Shown here: in pieces, positions 33,409 to 41,402 of the stretch
Position numbering within the stretch: position 1 is the first letter of the stretch
Layout of the letters: every line of letters starts with the position of its first letter
Position numbers and translations under genes: made by a program
DNA from: Flavimobilis rhizosphaerae
GTDB taxonomy: Bacteria; Actinomycetota; Actinomycetes; Actinomycetales; Cellulomonadaceae
Assembly: GCF_014852685.1 (NCBI RefSeq)
Contig: NZ_JACZDF010000002.1
Location: forward strand, 124,001-188,000
Direction of reading: 5' to 3'
DNA length: 64,000 nt
Notes under the pieces: generated by a model
What the model was told of the DNA's origin: nothing
Databases searched by the model: none
Seen by the model: only the letters and a program-made list of their open reading frames with translations

Positions 33409-33439
33409 GGGGCCACCCTAGTGCGCCTAGGCTGGGACT
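33409..33439. promoter_or_regulatory. Back-to-back leaderless promoters
   Basis: Minus strand TAGGGT (33420-33415), 6 nt before the ATG at 33408. Plus strand TAGGCT (33428-33433), 6 nt before the GTG at 33440. The two -10 elements are only 7 bp apart, so both polymerases cannot bind together. Confidence 0.7.
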
Positions 33440-33706
33440 GTGCCTCTCGTCGTCTACACGCTGTGGCGTGTGCTCATCTTCGTCGTGCTCCTGCCCGTGC
33501 TGTGGCTCGTCGGTGCGCGTGACGTCCTGTGGCTGCTGCTCGCGGTGCTGCTGACGTTCCTCATCTCGATCGTCGCGCTGCGCCCGCAGCGCGACAGGGC
33601 GTCGGCCTGGCTCGCGGAGCGGGCCGCAGCGCGCACGCAGCGTCGTGCCGAGGGCACGGACGACCCGGACGCGGAGGCCGAGGACGCGGAGGCCGACGGT
33701 CTCTGA
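33440..33706 (+). CDS. DUF4229 small membrane protein
   Basis: 88 residues: two helices (YTLWRVLIFVVLLPVLWLVG and VLWLLLAVLLTFLISIVAL), RPQRDRASAWLAER, and an acidic tail. Matches DUF4229, an actinobacterial family often beside menA, as here. GTG start set by the leaderless promoter. Function unknown. Confidence 0.87.
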   Translation: MPLVVYTLWRVLIFVVLLPVLWLVGARDVLWLLLAVLLTFLISIVALRPQRDRASAWLAERAAARTQRRAEGTDDPDAEAEDAEADGL

Positions 33707-33711
33707 CCGGC

Positions 33712-34581
33712 CTACAGCGCGAGGCCCAGGCCCAGGAGCGCGCCGAGCGCAAGCTCGTAGAACCCCGTCCCGCCGAGGACGGGAACGAGCAGCTTGCCGC
33801 GCGCGCCCGCGATCACGGGGATGCACAGCAGCACGACGGGCAGCCCGAGCAGTGCGACGCCCAGCACCCACGGCGACGCGAAGACGCACGTGAGTGCGAG
33901 CACCCATGACCCGGCGACCATCCCGACGTAGGCGCGCCGGGCCTTGTGGTCGCCGAGCCGCACCGCGAGCGTCCGCTTGCCCGCGACGACGTCGGTCGGG
34001 ATGTCGCGGATGTTGTTGACCATGAGGATCGCGCACGCGACGAGCCCGATCGCCACGGCGCCGACGACCGACGGCCAGGTGATGTGGCCGACCTGCGTGT
34101 ACGTCGTGCCGATCGTCGCGACGAGGCCGAAGAACACGAACACGAAGATCTCGCCGAGCCCGAGGTACCCGTAGGGCTTCGAGCCGCCCGTGTAGAACCA
34201 GCCGGCGGCGACGCACGCGGCACCGACGGCGAGCAGCCACCACTGCCCTGAGAGGGCGACGAGCCACAGGCCGAGCAGCGCCCCGACGCCGAACGCCGCG
34301 AACGCGGCGAGCCTCACCTGCTTCGCGGGCGCGAGCAGGGAGGCGGTGAGCCGCAGCGGACCGACCCGGTCGGCGTCCGTGCCGCGGATGCCGTCGGAGT
34401 AGTCGTTCGCATAGTTGACACCCACCTGGAGCGCGAGCGCGACCCCGAGCGCGAGGAGCGCCCGGCCGCCGTCGAACGCGCCCGCGTGCGCGGCAGCGCC
34501 CGAGCCGACGAGGACGGGGGCGGCGGCGGCGGGCAGGGTGCGGGGACGCGCTCCGGCGACCCACTGCGCTGGTGTGGCCAT
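33712..34581 (-). CDS. menA: 1,4-dihydroxy-2-naphthoate polyprenyltransferase MenA
   Basis: 289-residue UbiA-family enzyme with about nine helices. NYANDYSDGIRGTDAD is the first Asp-rich motif and NNIRDIPTDVVAGKRT the second; both bind the Mg-diphosphate of the polyprenyl donor. It attaches the isoprenoid chain to DHNA, giving demethylmenaquinone. Start 34581 is fixed by a leaderless promoter. Confidence 0.95.
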   Translation of the reverse strand: MATPAQWVAGARPRTLPAAAAPVLVGSGAAAHAGAFDGGRALLALGVALALQVGVNYANDYSDGIRGTDADRVGPLRLTASLLAPAKQVRLAAFAAFGVGALLGLWLVALSGQWWLLAVGAACVAAGWFYTGGSKPYGYLGLGEIFVFVFFGLVATIGTTYTQVGHITWPSVVGAVAIGLVACAILMVNNIRDIPTDVVAGKRTLAVRLGDHKARRAYVGMVAGSWVLALTCVFASPWVLGVALLGLPVVLLCIPVIAGARGKLLVPVLGGTGFYELALGALLGLGLAL

Positions 34582-34594
34582 GTCTCCGAGAGTA
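34582..34594 (-). promoter_or_regulatory. Leaderless -10 element of menA
   Basis: TACTCT (34594-34589), then 7 nt, then ATG at 34581, read on the minus strand. Confidence 0.6.
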
Positions 34595-34662
34595 TCGGCC
34601 CCGTCCGCGCGGCCCGGCATGCGGGCGCGGAGGTGCGGCGTGACGTGCGTGACGGTCGGCTG

Positions 34663-35907
34663 TCAGCCGTCGGCCGGATCCTGGGGGGACAGCGTCGTCA
34701 CAGTGCCGGGACGCCGGCCGAGGACGAGGTCGCGGACCGCGTCGCGGTCCGGCTTGCCGATGCCGAGCCGCGGTACGGCATCGACGATCTCGAGAGCCCG
34801 TGGCGCGGCCGGCGCCGACACGGTCGCGCGCACGTGCGCGCGCACGTCGTCGAGCGTCGGGGCGGCTGCACCCGGCGCGAGGGTCGCGACGGCGACGACG
34901 GCTGTGCCCCACTCGTCGTCGGGCACACCGACGACGGCGACCTCACCGAGCCCCTGCCATCCTGCGAGCGCGGCCTCGACGGCCCCCGCGACGACCTTCT
35001 CACCGCCCGTGACGATGACGTCGTCCGAGCGGCCGTGGACCGTGAGCGTGAGGAACGACGTGTCCTCGGAGAGCTCGAGAGTGCCGAGGTCCGGCGTGCG
35101 CAGCCACCGGCCGCCGTGGATCGTCGTGTACGACTGCGCGTCGGCGATGTCGTCGTCGAGGTAGCCGACCGACAGGACGCGCCCCGAGACGAGGACGTGC
35201 CCGTCGGCGGACGTGCGGATGCGCACGCCCGTGAGCGGGATCCCGTCGTACACGCAGCCGCCGCACGTCTCCGACATGCCGTACGTCGTCACGACACGCA
35301 CGCCCGCGTCCGCGGCGCGGGCCGCGAGCTCGGGCGCGAGCGCCGCCCCGCCGACGAGCACCGCGTCGAAGGACCTCAGCGCTGCGAGCGTCGCCGCGGC
35401 GTCCGGGCCCGGCTCGAGAAGTCGGTGAAGCTGGGTCGGCACGAGCGACGTGAACCGGCCGCCGCCCGGAGCCGCCGTCCGCGCGGGCATGCGCCCGACG
35501 GCCTCGGTGAACGCCGCGGTGCGGAAGGGGCCCTCGAGGAGCGTCGGCGTCGTCCCCGCGAGGACCGACCGCACGACGACCTGCATGCCCGCGACGTGCG
35601 TCGTCGGCAGGGCGAGCAGCCACGACCCGGTGCCGCCGAGCCGCTCGGCGCTCGCGGCGGCGGACGCGCGCAGGGCGTCAGCCGTGAGCATGACGCGCCG
35701 CGGCAGACCCGTCGAGCCCGACGTCCCGACGACGAGCGCGACGTCGTCAGGCACCCCGGCCGGCACCGTCGCCGCAGGAGAACCTTCCGGCGGCACCGGC
35801 TGGGCGAGGAGCGCAGGCCCCGAGCCGTCGAGGGCCGCACGGACGAGCGCGGGCAGCGCGCTGTCCGGAATTCCTGAGGCCGCGGGCCAGATGACGGGAC
35901 GGTGCAC
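34663..35907 (-). CDS. menE: o-Succinylbenzoate-CoA ligase MenE
   Basis: 414 residues, an acyl-adenylate-forming enzyme. VVGTSGSTGLPRRVML is the ATP/phosphate loop (A3), TTYGMSETCGGCVYDG the A5 motif, GGRWLRTPDLG the A7 region, and GIGKPDRDAV holds the catalytic Lys. It activates o-succinylbenzoate with CoA. It is shorter than many ligases, which is normal for actinobacterial MenE. GTG start 35907 is fixed by TAGGGT 6 nt upstream. Confidence 0.93.
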   Translation of the reverse strand: MHRPVIWPAASGIPDSALPALVRAALDGSGPALLAQPVPPEGSPAATVPAGVPDDVALVVGTSGSTGLPRRVMLTADALRASAAASAERLGGTGSWLLALPTTHVAGMQVVVRSVLAGTTPTLLEGPFRTAAFTEAVGRMPARTAAPGGGRFTSLVPTQLHRLLEPGPDAAATLAALRSFDAVLVGGAALAPELAARAADAGVRVVTTYGMSETCGGCVYDGIPLTGVRIRTSADGHVLVSGRVLSVGYLDDDIADAQSYTTIHGGRWLRTPDLGTLELSEDTSFLTLTVHGRSDDVIVTGGEKVVAGAVEAALAGWQGLGEVAVVGVPDDEWGTAVVAVATLAPGAAAPTLDDVRAHVRATVSAPAAPRALEIVDAVPRLGIGKPDRDAVRDLVLGRRPGTVTTLSPQDPADG

Positions 35908-35919
35908 CCGACCACCCTA
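35908..35919 (-). promoter_or_regulatory. Leaderless -10 element of menE
   Basis: TAGGGT (35919-35914), 6 nt before the GTG start at 35907 on the minus strand. Confidence 0.65.
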
Positions 35920-35988
35920 GCCGCGGACGTAGGCTTGCGGACGCGTGCGCAGTCGACGCGTGCGGGGCAGGTAGGAGAGGTGGACGAC

Positions 35989-37074
35989 GTGATCCGTAGG
36001 ACGACGCGAGGACGAGGAGCCGTCGTGGCCCTCGCCGGGACGCTCGTGGCGACGCTGGGGCTGGCCGCGTGCAGCAAGGACCCGGAGCCGGCTCCGACGA
36101 CGCCGACCGTGACGGTCGACGCATCGGTCGACCCGTCGAAGACGGACGCCCCGACGCCCGAGGGCCCGATCGTCTACCCGCTCACGGGCATCAAGGTCGA
36201 CGAGGTCCCGCAGCGGCCGGCGATCGCCGTCAAGGTCGAGAACACGGCAGCGGCGCGCCCTCAGTCGGGGCTCGAGGACGCTGACATCGTCTGGGAGACG
36301 GTCGTCGAGTTCGAGGTGCCGCGGTTCATCGCCGTCTACCACTCGAAGACCCCTGAGAGCGTGGGCCCCGTGCGTTCGGCGCGGCCCGTCGACCTGCACG
36401 TCGCCGCGCCCATGCACGCGCTGCTCGTCGCGTCCGGGGCGCAGAAGCGCATGAACATCCGCATCGGTCGCCTCCCGGAGATCCAGTCGATCTCGCACGA
36501 CGCCGGCGCGGCCGGCCTCGGCCGGATCTCGACGCGACGCGCGCCGCACAACGTCTACGCGGACCTCGCGACGATCTGGAAGTCCGCGGACGCGAACCAC
36601 TCGGCACCGCCGAGCGGTGAGCTGAAGTTCGCGCTCGAGGCCGACGAGGCGACCGCGGTCGTCGACGGCAAGGGCGCGAAGAACATCGCGATCTCCCTGT
36701 CGTCCGCAGCGCGACCCGCGTGGGCGTGGGACGCCGGCTCGTCGACGTGGCTGCGGTCCGAGGGCTCGGCGAAGGCGATGACGGCCGCGGGCACGCAGCT
36801 CGCGGCGACGAACCTCGTGCTCATCGAGAGCGAGCAGGTCGACTCGAAGCTCGACGCCCAGGGCGGCGCGATGGTCCCCGACCAGAAGTTCAAGGGCAAG
36901 GGCAAGGCGCTCGTCGCGACGGGCGGCAAGGTCGTCGAGGCGACCTGGAAGAAGGCGGGCGTCTCCGACCCGCTCGAGCTCGTCGACGCTGACGGTGAGC
37001 CGATCCTCCTCGCCCCCGGCACCACGTGGATCGAGATGCTCAACAAGGGCAAGAGCTCGTACACGGTCGACTGA
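35989..37074 (+). CDS. DUF3048 domain lipoprotein (YerB-like)
   Basis: 361 residues. Basic start, hydrophobic stretch and lipobox LAAC indicate a lipid-anchored outer protein with a Pro/Thr linker. The DUF3048 core includes RPAIAVKVENTAAARPQSGLEDADIVWE, IAVYHSKTPESVGPVRSARPVD and RRAPHNVYAD; a C-terminal DUF3048 half follows (GTTWIEML). Function unknown; Bacillus YerB is of this family. GTG at 35989 follows GGAGAGG; GTG 35980 is a second possibility. Confidence 0.88.
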   Translation: MIRRTTRGRGAVVALAGTLVATLGLAACSKDPEPAPTTPTVTVDASVDPSKTDAPTPEGPIVYPLTGIKVDEVPQRPAIAVKVENTAAARPQSGLEDADIVWETVVEFEVPRFIAVYHSKTPESVGPVRSARPVDLHVAAPMHALLVASGAQKRMNIRIGRLPEIQSISHDAGAAGLGRISTRRAPHNVYADLATIWKSADANHSAPPSGELKFALEADEATAVVDGKGAKNIAISLSSAARPAWAWDAGSSTWLRSEGSAKAMTAAGTQLAATNLVLIESEQVDSKLDAQGGAMVPDQKFKGKGKALVATGGKVVEATWKKAGVSDPLELVDADGEPILLAPGTTWIEMLNKGKSSYTVD

Positions 37075-37090
37075 GTCCGACCCCGGTATG

Positions 37091-37122
37091 ACGGCGCCTC
37101 CCCCGGCCGGGGGAGGCGCCGT
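37091..37122 (+). terminator. Terminator after the DUF3048 gene
   Basis: Perfect 14-bp stem (37091-37104 with 37109-37122), loop GGCC, 17 nt after the stop. Confidence 0.8.
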
Positions 37123-37181
37123 CGTCATGTCCAGACCCGTGGCCGACGCGCCCGGGGAGGTCGGGGCGCGAGGGTTGAGCC

Positions 37182-37406
37182 ATGACCACGACGCACCCCC
37201 ACCACGCCCCCCGTCCGTCCGGCTCCGACGGCGCGGTGCGCCGCGTCGTCCGCCCCGCCCGCACCCGTCGCGACCGCGACTCGTGGCGCACGTCGACCGC
37301 GCCCGCTGCGGCGTCGGTCGCGCTCCTCACGGCGCTCGCGACCGCGCTCGCGCTCGGCCTGCGCGAGGCCGTCGAGCTGGCGCTGACGTTCTTCGTCTCC
37401 GGCTGA
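37182..37406 (+). CDS. Small hypothetical membrane protein
   Basis: 74 residues: a His/Pro/Arg-rich basic half and one hydrophobic stretch (PAAASVALLTALATALALGLREAVELALTFFVSG). It fits between two terminators and has GAGGG before its ATG, but no family is recognised. Codon third-position GC is like its neighbours. It may be a real small membrane protein or chance. Confidence 0.5.
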   Translation: MTTTHPHHAPRPSGSDGAVRRVVRPARTRRDRDSWRTSTAPAAASVALLTALATALALGLREAVELALTFFVSG

Positions 37407-37457
37407 GGTGTTTCGGCCGCACCGACCGCCCCGCCCCGCAGGGGGGAGCGTGGCGCA

Positions 37458-37503
37458 CGACGACGGGTCCCCGGCAGCCGAGGCTGCCGGGGACCCGTCG
37501 TCG
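37458..37503. terminator. Strong hairpin terminator upstream of the AKR stop
   Basis: A 22-bp perfect inverted repeat (37458-37479 with 37482-37503) with only GA between arms, 14 nt after the aldo/keto reductase stop on the minus strand. It probably also ends transcripts from the left. Confidence 0.8.
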
Positions 37504-37516
37504 GCGGTGCGTGGTG

Positions 37517-38356
37517 TCAGTCGCGGTACTGCGTGAAGGCCGCGACGGCCGGGTCAGCGCCGAGGCGGTTGCCGTTCTCGAGGGCGTCGATCGCGGCGCG
37601 GTCCGTGTCCGTGAGCTCGAGGTCGACGGCGGCGAGGTTGGCGCGGTAGCGCTCCGGGGTCACCGACTTGGGGATGACGATGCGGCCGGCGTCGAGGTGC
37701 CAGCGGAGGATGACCTGGGCGGGCGTCGCGCCGAGGCGCTCGGCGATCGCGGTGACGGCGGGGTCCTCGAGGTCGGCGCCGCGACCGAGGGGCGAGTACG
37801 CCTCGACGGCGATGCCGTGGCCGAGGGTGCTCGCGAGGACGTCGGCCTGCTGGAACGTCGGGTGGACCTCGACCTGGTTGACGACGGGCAGGACGTCGGC
37901 GGCGGCGACGAGCCGGTCGAGGTGGTCGGGGAGGAAGTTCGAGACGCCGATCGCGCGGACGGCGCCGTCGGCGTAGAGCTTCTCGAAGGCGCGCCACGTC
38001 TCGACGTAGAGGTCGAGGCTCGGGACGGGCCAGTGGATGAGGTAGAGGTCGACGACGTCTACGCCGAGGGCGGTGCGGGAGTCGTCGAAGGCCTTGAGTG
38101 CCTTGTCGTAGCCCTGGTCGCCGTTGCGGAGCTTCGTCGTGACGAAGACGTCCTCCCGGGGGAGGCCGGAGGCCTTGAGGGCGGCGCCGACGCCGTCTTC
38201 GTTGTAGTAGCCGGCTGCCGTGTCGATGTGGCGGTAGCCGGAGGCGAGGGCGTCCTCGACGAGGGCCTGGGTGCCGTCCTCGGGGACCTGGAAGACACCG
38301 AGCCCGAGCTGGGGGATCTCGACGCCGTTGTGGAGGGTGACGGTGGGGATGTTCAT
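37517..38356 (-). CDS. Aldo/keto reductase
   Basis: 279 residues, a (beta/alpha)8 NADPH-dependent carbonyl reductase close to 2,5-diketogluconate/methylglyoxal reductases. The tetrad is visible: Asp in GYRHIDTAAGYYNED, Tyr of the same motif, Lys in VTTKLRN and His in YLIHWPVP; IPKSVTPERYRAN binds the NADP phosphate. Start 38356 follows GGGGAG; a start at 38392 would add 12 unlikely residues. Substrate unknown. Confidence 0.93.
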   Translation of the reverse strand: MNIPTVTLHNGVEIPQLGLGVFQVPEDGTQALVEDALASGYRHIDTAAGYYNEDGVGAALKASGLPREDVFVTTKLRNGDQGYDKALKAFDDSRTALGVDVVDLYLIHWPVPSLDLYVETWRAFEKLYADGAVRAIGVSNFLPDHLDRLVAAADVLPVVNQVEVHPTFQQADVLASTLGHGIAVEAYSPLGRGADLEDPAVTAIAERLGATPAQVILRWHLDAGRIVIPKSVTPERYRANLAAVDLELTDTDRAAIDALENGNRLGADPAVAAFTQYRD

Positions 38357-38427
38357 CGCCCCATCGTTCTCCCCGTCCGCCCAACGGTCCAATCGTTGCG
38401 TCCCGCGGAACGAGTGCCGCGGAGGGG

Positions 38428-39390
38428 TCAGACGCTGTAGGGGTACGGCGACCAGTCGGGCTCGCGGCGCTCGAGAAACGCGTCGCGCCCCTCGACGGCC
38501 TCGTCGGTCATGTATGCGAGCCGTGTCGCCTCACCCGCGAACACCTGCTGGCCCATGAGCCCGTCGTCGGCGAGGTTGAACGCGAACTTCAGCATGCGGA
38601 TCGCCTGCGGCGACTTCTGAGCGATCGTCAGCGCGTACTCGAGCGCGAGGTTCTCGAGGTCGTCGTGCTCGGCGACCTCGTTGAGCGCGCCCCAGTCGTA
38701 GGCGTCCTGCGCGGAGTACTCGCGGGCGAGGAAGAAGATCTCCCGCGCGCGCTTCTGGCCGATCTGCCGGGCGAGGTAGGCGGAACCGTACCCACCGTCG
38801 AACGAGCCGACGTTCGCGTCGGTCTGCTTGAAGCGGGCGTGCTCGCGGCAGCCGATCGAGAGGTCGGCGACGACGTGGAGGGAGTGCCCACCGCCCGCGG
38901 CCCAGCCGTCGACGACGGCGACGACGACCTTGGGCATCGTGCGGATGAGTCGCTGCACCTCGAGGATGTGGAGGCGTCCGGCGCGGGCGGGATCGACCGT
39001 GTCGGCGGTCTCGCCCTCGGCGTAGCGGTAGCCGTCACGTCCGCGGATGCGCTGGTCGCCGCCCGAGCAGAACGCCCAGCCGCCGTCGCGCTCCGAGGGG
39101 CCGTTGCCCGCGAGGAGGACGGTGCCGACGTCGGAGGTGAGTCGGGCGTGGTCGAGGATCCGGTAGAGCTCGTCGACGGTTCCGGGGCGGAAGGCGTTGC
39201 GGACCTCGGGGCGGTCGAAGGCGACGCGGACGACGGGCAGATCGCGCTCGGCGGTGACGGAGCCGTCGGCGGCGAGCGTGCGTTCGACGCCGCGGTGGTA
39301 GGTCATGTCGACGAGGTCCTCGAAGCCGGCGACGGTGCGCCACCGTAGTGGGTCGAAGGTCTGGGACACCTGGGCCGGGATCTCGCTCAT
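38428..39390 (-). CDS. menB: 1,4-dihydroxy-2-naphthoyl-CoA synthase MenB
   Basis: 320-residue crotonase-fold enzyme that closes the naphthoquinone ring. RPEVRNAFRPGTVDEL, AFCSGGDQRIRG (oxyanion hole), VDGWAAGGGHSLHVVADLSIG and QTDANVGSFDGGYGSAYLAR are all MenB signatures, and the C-terminal EGRDAFLERREPDWSPYPY is typical. Actinobacterial size. Start 39390 fixed by a leaderless promoter. Confidence 0.96.
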   Translation of the reverse strand: MSEIPAQVSQTFDPLRWRTVAGFEDLVDMTYHRGVERTLAADGSVTAERDLPVVRVAFDRPEVRNAFRPGTVDELYRILDHARLTSDVGTVLLAGNGPSERDGGWAFCSGGDQRIRGRDGYRYAEGETADTVDPARAGRLHILEVQRLIRTMPKVVVAVVDGWAAGGGHSLHVVADLSIGCREHARFKQTDANVGSFDGGYGSAYLARQIGQKRAREIFFLAREYSAQDAYDWGALNEVAEHDDLENLALEYALTIAQKSPQAIRMLKFAFNLADDGLMGQQVFAGEATRLAYMTDEAVEGRDAFLERREPDWSPYPYSV

Positions 39391-39402
39391 GTCCTCACCC
39401 TA
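39391..39402 (-). promoter_or_regulatory. Leaderless -10 element of menB
   Basis: TAGGGT (39402-39397), 6 nt before the ATG at 39390 on the minus strand. Confidence 0.65.
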
Positions 39403-39425
39403 GCGAGCGCGCGGTGGGTCGCGTC

Positions 39426-39453
39426 ACACAGTGGTACATGCGTACCACTGTGT
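39426..39453. promoter_or_regulatory. Probable TetR-type operator of the gdx-tetR operon
   Basis: A perfect 12-bp inverted repeat around ATGC (arms ACACAGTGGTAC and GTACCACTGTGT), followed by a third TGGTAC half at 39454. It lies 113 nt before the exporter gene. A TetR regulator is encoded right after the exporter, so this is its likely binding site, overlapping the promoter. Confidence 0.75.
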
Positions 39454-39493
39454 TGGTACGCTCGTGCCGATTCGGTTCCGTCCACCTCGTCGC

Positions 39494-39548
39494 CCGACGG
39501 ATTGATGGCTTCCCCCCGTCGAACGGGCGGAAGCCATCAATCCGTCGG
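39494..39548 (+). promoter_or_regulatory. Long 5'-leader hairpin before the gdx-like gene
   Basis: A perfect 20-bp stem (39494-39513 with 39529-39548), capped after one mismatch by a 4-bp CCCG/CGGG stem and a TCGAA loop. It ends 17 nt before the ATG. It is not a recognised riboswitch; it could be an RNA control element or a second protein-binding repeat. Confidence 0.6.
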
Positions 39549-39565
39549 TCAGTTGGGAACGCCCC

Positions 39566-39889
39566 ATGGCATGGCTCGTCCTCGTCGTCTCCGGCCTCCT
39601 CGAAGCTGGCTGGGCCCTCAGCCTCAAGGCCTCGAACGGCTTCACGCGGCTGTGGCCCACCGTGACCTTCGGCGTCCTCCTCGTTCTGTCGATGCTCGGC
39701 CTCGCGTACGCGCTGAGGACGCTCCCGGTCGGCGTCGCGTACGCCGTGTGGACCGGCATCGGCGCTGCGACGACGGCCGTCGTCGCAGTGTTCGCGTTCG
39801 GCGAGACGATGAACGTCGTCAAGGCCGTCTCGCTCGTCCTCATCGTCGCGGGGATCGTCGGCCTCAACCTCTCGGGCGGGGGTCACTGA
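39566..39889 (+). CDS. Small multidrug resistance family exporter, Gdx/SugE type
   Basis: 107 residues, four helices. GLLEAGWALSLKASNGFTRLWPT carries the essential Glu13; TLPVGVAYAVWTGIGAATTAV and the Gly-rich last helix are typical. The E-x-x-W-A-x-x-L-K and GFTRL features point to the guanidinium exporter (Gdx, formerly SugE) branch rather than EmrE. The TetR gene is coupled downstream (TGATG). Confidence 0.92.
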   Translation: MAWLVLVVSGLLEAGWALSLKASNGFTRLWPTVTFGVLLVLSMLGLAYALRTLPVGVAYAVWTGIGAATTAVVAVFAFGETMNVVKAVSLVLIVAGIVGLNLSGGGH

Positions 39890-40467
39890 TGCCGGCGCCC
39901 CGCCCGCGCGGCGCCGCACGCCGGGACGCGCTCGTCGACGCGGCGGTCACGCTCGTCCTCGAGGAGGGTCCGGCCGCGCTCACGCACCGTGCGCTCGCGG
40001 CCCGGGCCGGGCTTCCGCTCGCCTCGACGACGTACCACTTCGCGTCGCTCGACGAGATCCTCGCTGCGGTCGGGGAGCGGCTCGCGGAGCGCTGGCAGGC
40101 CGCGGTGCGCGACGTGCTCGACGACCGTGCGGCGATCGCTGCCGCGACGACGGTCGAGCTGCGGGCGGACCTGCTCGTGCGTGCCCTCCTGCCGTCCGGG
40201 GGCGACGACGTCGTGAGGGCTCACTACGCGCACCTCGTCGGGGTCGGGCGCTCACGGCTCGGGCACGAGTACGCGGCGTCGCGGCCCGTGCTCGACGCGG
40301 AGATCGGCCGGCTGCTCGAGGTTCTCGGGGTGGCGGGTGCCGGGGCGACGCTCGTGCTCGCCGTCGTCGACGGGGGTGCGGTCGCGGCGCTGAGCGAGGC
40401 GCGTGAGGTTCGCCCGACGGTCGCTGCCCGGTTGCGGGAGCTGCTCGGGGGAGTCGCGCACCCGTAG
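39889..40467 (+). CDS. TetR family transcriptional regulator
   Basis: 192 residues. N-terminal HTH: RRDALVDAAVTLVLEEGPAALTHRALAARAGLPLASTTYHFASLDEILAAV. The ligand domain is unlike known ones. ATG overlaps the exporter stop. It most likely represses this operon at the palindrome at 39426. Confidence 0.92.
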   Translation: MPAPRPRGAARRDALVDAAVTLVLEEGPAALTHRALAARAGLPLASTTYHFASLDEILAAVGERLAERWQAAVRDVLDDRAAIAAATTVELRADLLVRALLPSGGDDVVRAHYAHLVGVGRSRLGHEYAASRPVLDAEIGRLLEVLGVAGAGATLVLAVVDGGAVAALSEAREVRPTVAARLRELLGGVAHP

Positions 40468-40495
40468 GTGTCCGTTTCGGGCGTGGTTGCAGAAG

Positions 40496-40540
40496 CTTCC
40501 CACATGGCCGGGCATGAAGTCTGCCCGATCTTGTGGGAAG
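40496..40540 (+). terminator. Two-part hairpin after the TetR gene
   Basis: CTTCCCACA pairs with TGTGGGAAG (9 bp); after a symmetric 4-by-4 internal loop CGGGCA pairs with TGCCCG (6 bp), loop 7 nt. It starts 29 nt after the TetR stop. It may end the operon or act as a regulatory element for the fru operon 100 nt away. Confidence 0.5.
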
Positions 40541-40578
40541 TGGTTGACCGCACGGGTGAACTCGGGCATGATCGGTCA

Positions 40579-40599
40579 TGTCGACGGTGATTGTCGACG
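40579..40599. promoter_or_regulatory. TGTCGACG direct repeats before fruR
   Basis: Two identical TGTCGACG units start 13 bp apart (40579 and 40592), 42-62 nt before the DeoR-type regulator's start. DeoR-family proteins often bind direct repeats, so this is a candidate operator for self-control. By position only. Confidence 0.4.
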
Positions 40600-40640
40600 A
40601 GGACCCTGCCCGCAACGTCGCGCCGTGAGGAGCACCCGCC

Positions 40641-41402
40641 GTGTACGCCCCGGAACGCCAGAACGAGATCGTCGCCCGAGCCCGCGCCGCCGGACGCGTC
40701 GACGTCGCGACCCTCGCCGCCGAGCTTGACGTCGCCGCCGAGACCGTGCGCCGCGACCTCACCGTCCTCGAGCGCCGCGGCCTCCTGCGCCGCGTCCACG
40801 GCGGCGCCGTCCCCGTCGAACGCCTCACGCTTGAGCCGTCCGTCGACGAGCGCGACCTCGCCAACACCGACGCCAAGGACGCGATCGCCCGCGCCGCGCT
40901 CGCCCTCCTCGACGACGCATCGACGATCGTCATCGACGGCGGCACGACGACCGCCCGTCTCGCCGCGCTCCTTCCCGAGGACCGCGAGCTCACCGTCATC
41001 ACGCACGCCCTGCCCGTCGCCGCCGCCGTCGCGACCCGGCCCGGCATCACCCTCCACCTCGTCGGCGGGCACGTCCGCGGCCGCACCCTCGTCGCGACCG
41101 GCCCCTGGACGACGGCCGCGCTCGGCTCGCTGCGCGCCGACGTCGTCGTCCTCGGCGCCAACGGCGTGAGCGTCGACCGCGGCCTCACGACCCCCGACCT
41201 CGGCGAGGCCGAGGCCAAGCGCGCGCTCGCCGCCGCAGGCCGCCGCGTCATCGTCCTCGCCGACCACACGAAGATCGGCCGCGACGAGCTCGTCGCGTTC
41301 GCGACGATCGAGTCCGTCGACACCCTCGTCACCGACGCGGGCGTCGACGCCGACCTCCTCACGGAGCTCGGCGCCGCAGGCGTCGAGGTGGTGACGGCAT
41401 GA
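40641..41402 (+). CDS. fruR: DeoR family regulator of the fructose operon
   Basis: 253 residues. N-terminal HTH (RVDVATLAAELDVAAETVRRDLTVLERRGLLRRVHGGA) with the DeoR signature, then a sugar-phosphate-sensing domain with DGGTTTARLA and GANGVSVDRGLTTPD, LADHTKIGRD. It heads the operon and likely responds to fructose-1-phosphate. GTG start after GAGGAG. Confidence 0.92.
   Translation: MYAPERQNEIVARARAAGRVDVATLAAELDVAAETVRRDLTVLERRGLLRRVHGGAVPVERLTLEPSVDERDLANTDAKDAIARAALALLDDASTIVIDGGTTTARLAALLPEDRELTVITHALPVAAAVATRPGITLHLVGGHVRGRTLVATGPWTTAALGSLRADVVVLGANGVSVDRGLTTPDLGEAEAKRALAAAGRRVIVLADHTKIGRDELVAFATIESVDTLVTDAGVDADLLTELGAAGVEVVTA

Noticed and set aside
39494-39548. Guanidine-I, -II or -III riboswitch before the gdx-like gene
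   Set aside because: The paired ACGR-loop hairpins of guanidine-II and the known conserved bases of types I and III are not visible; only a simple long stem is seen.
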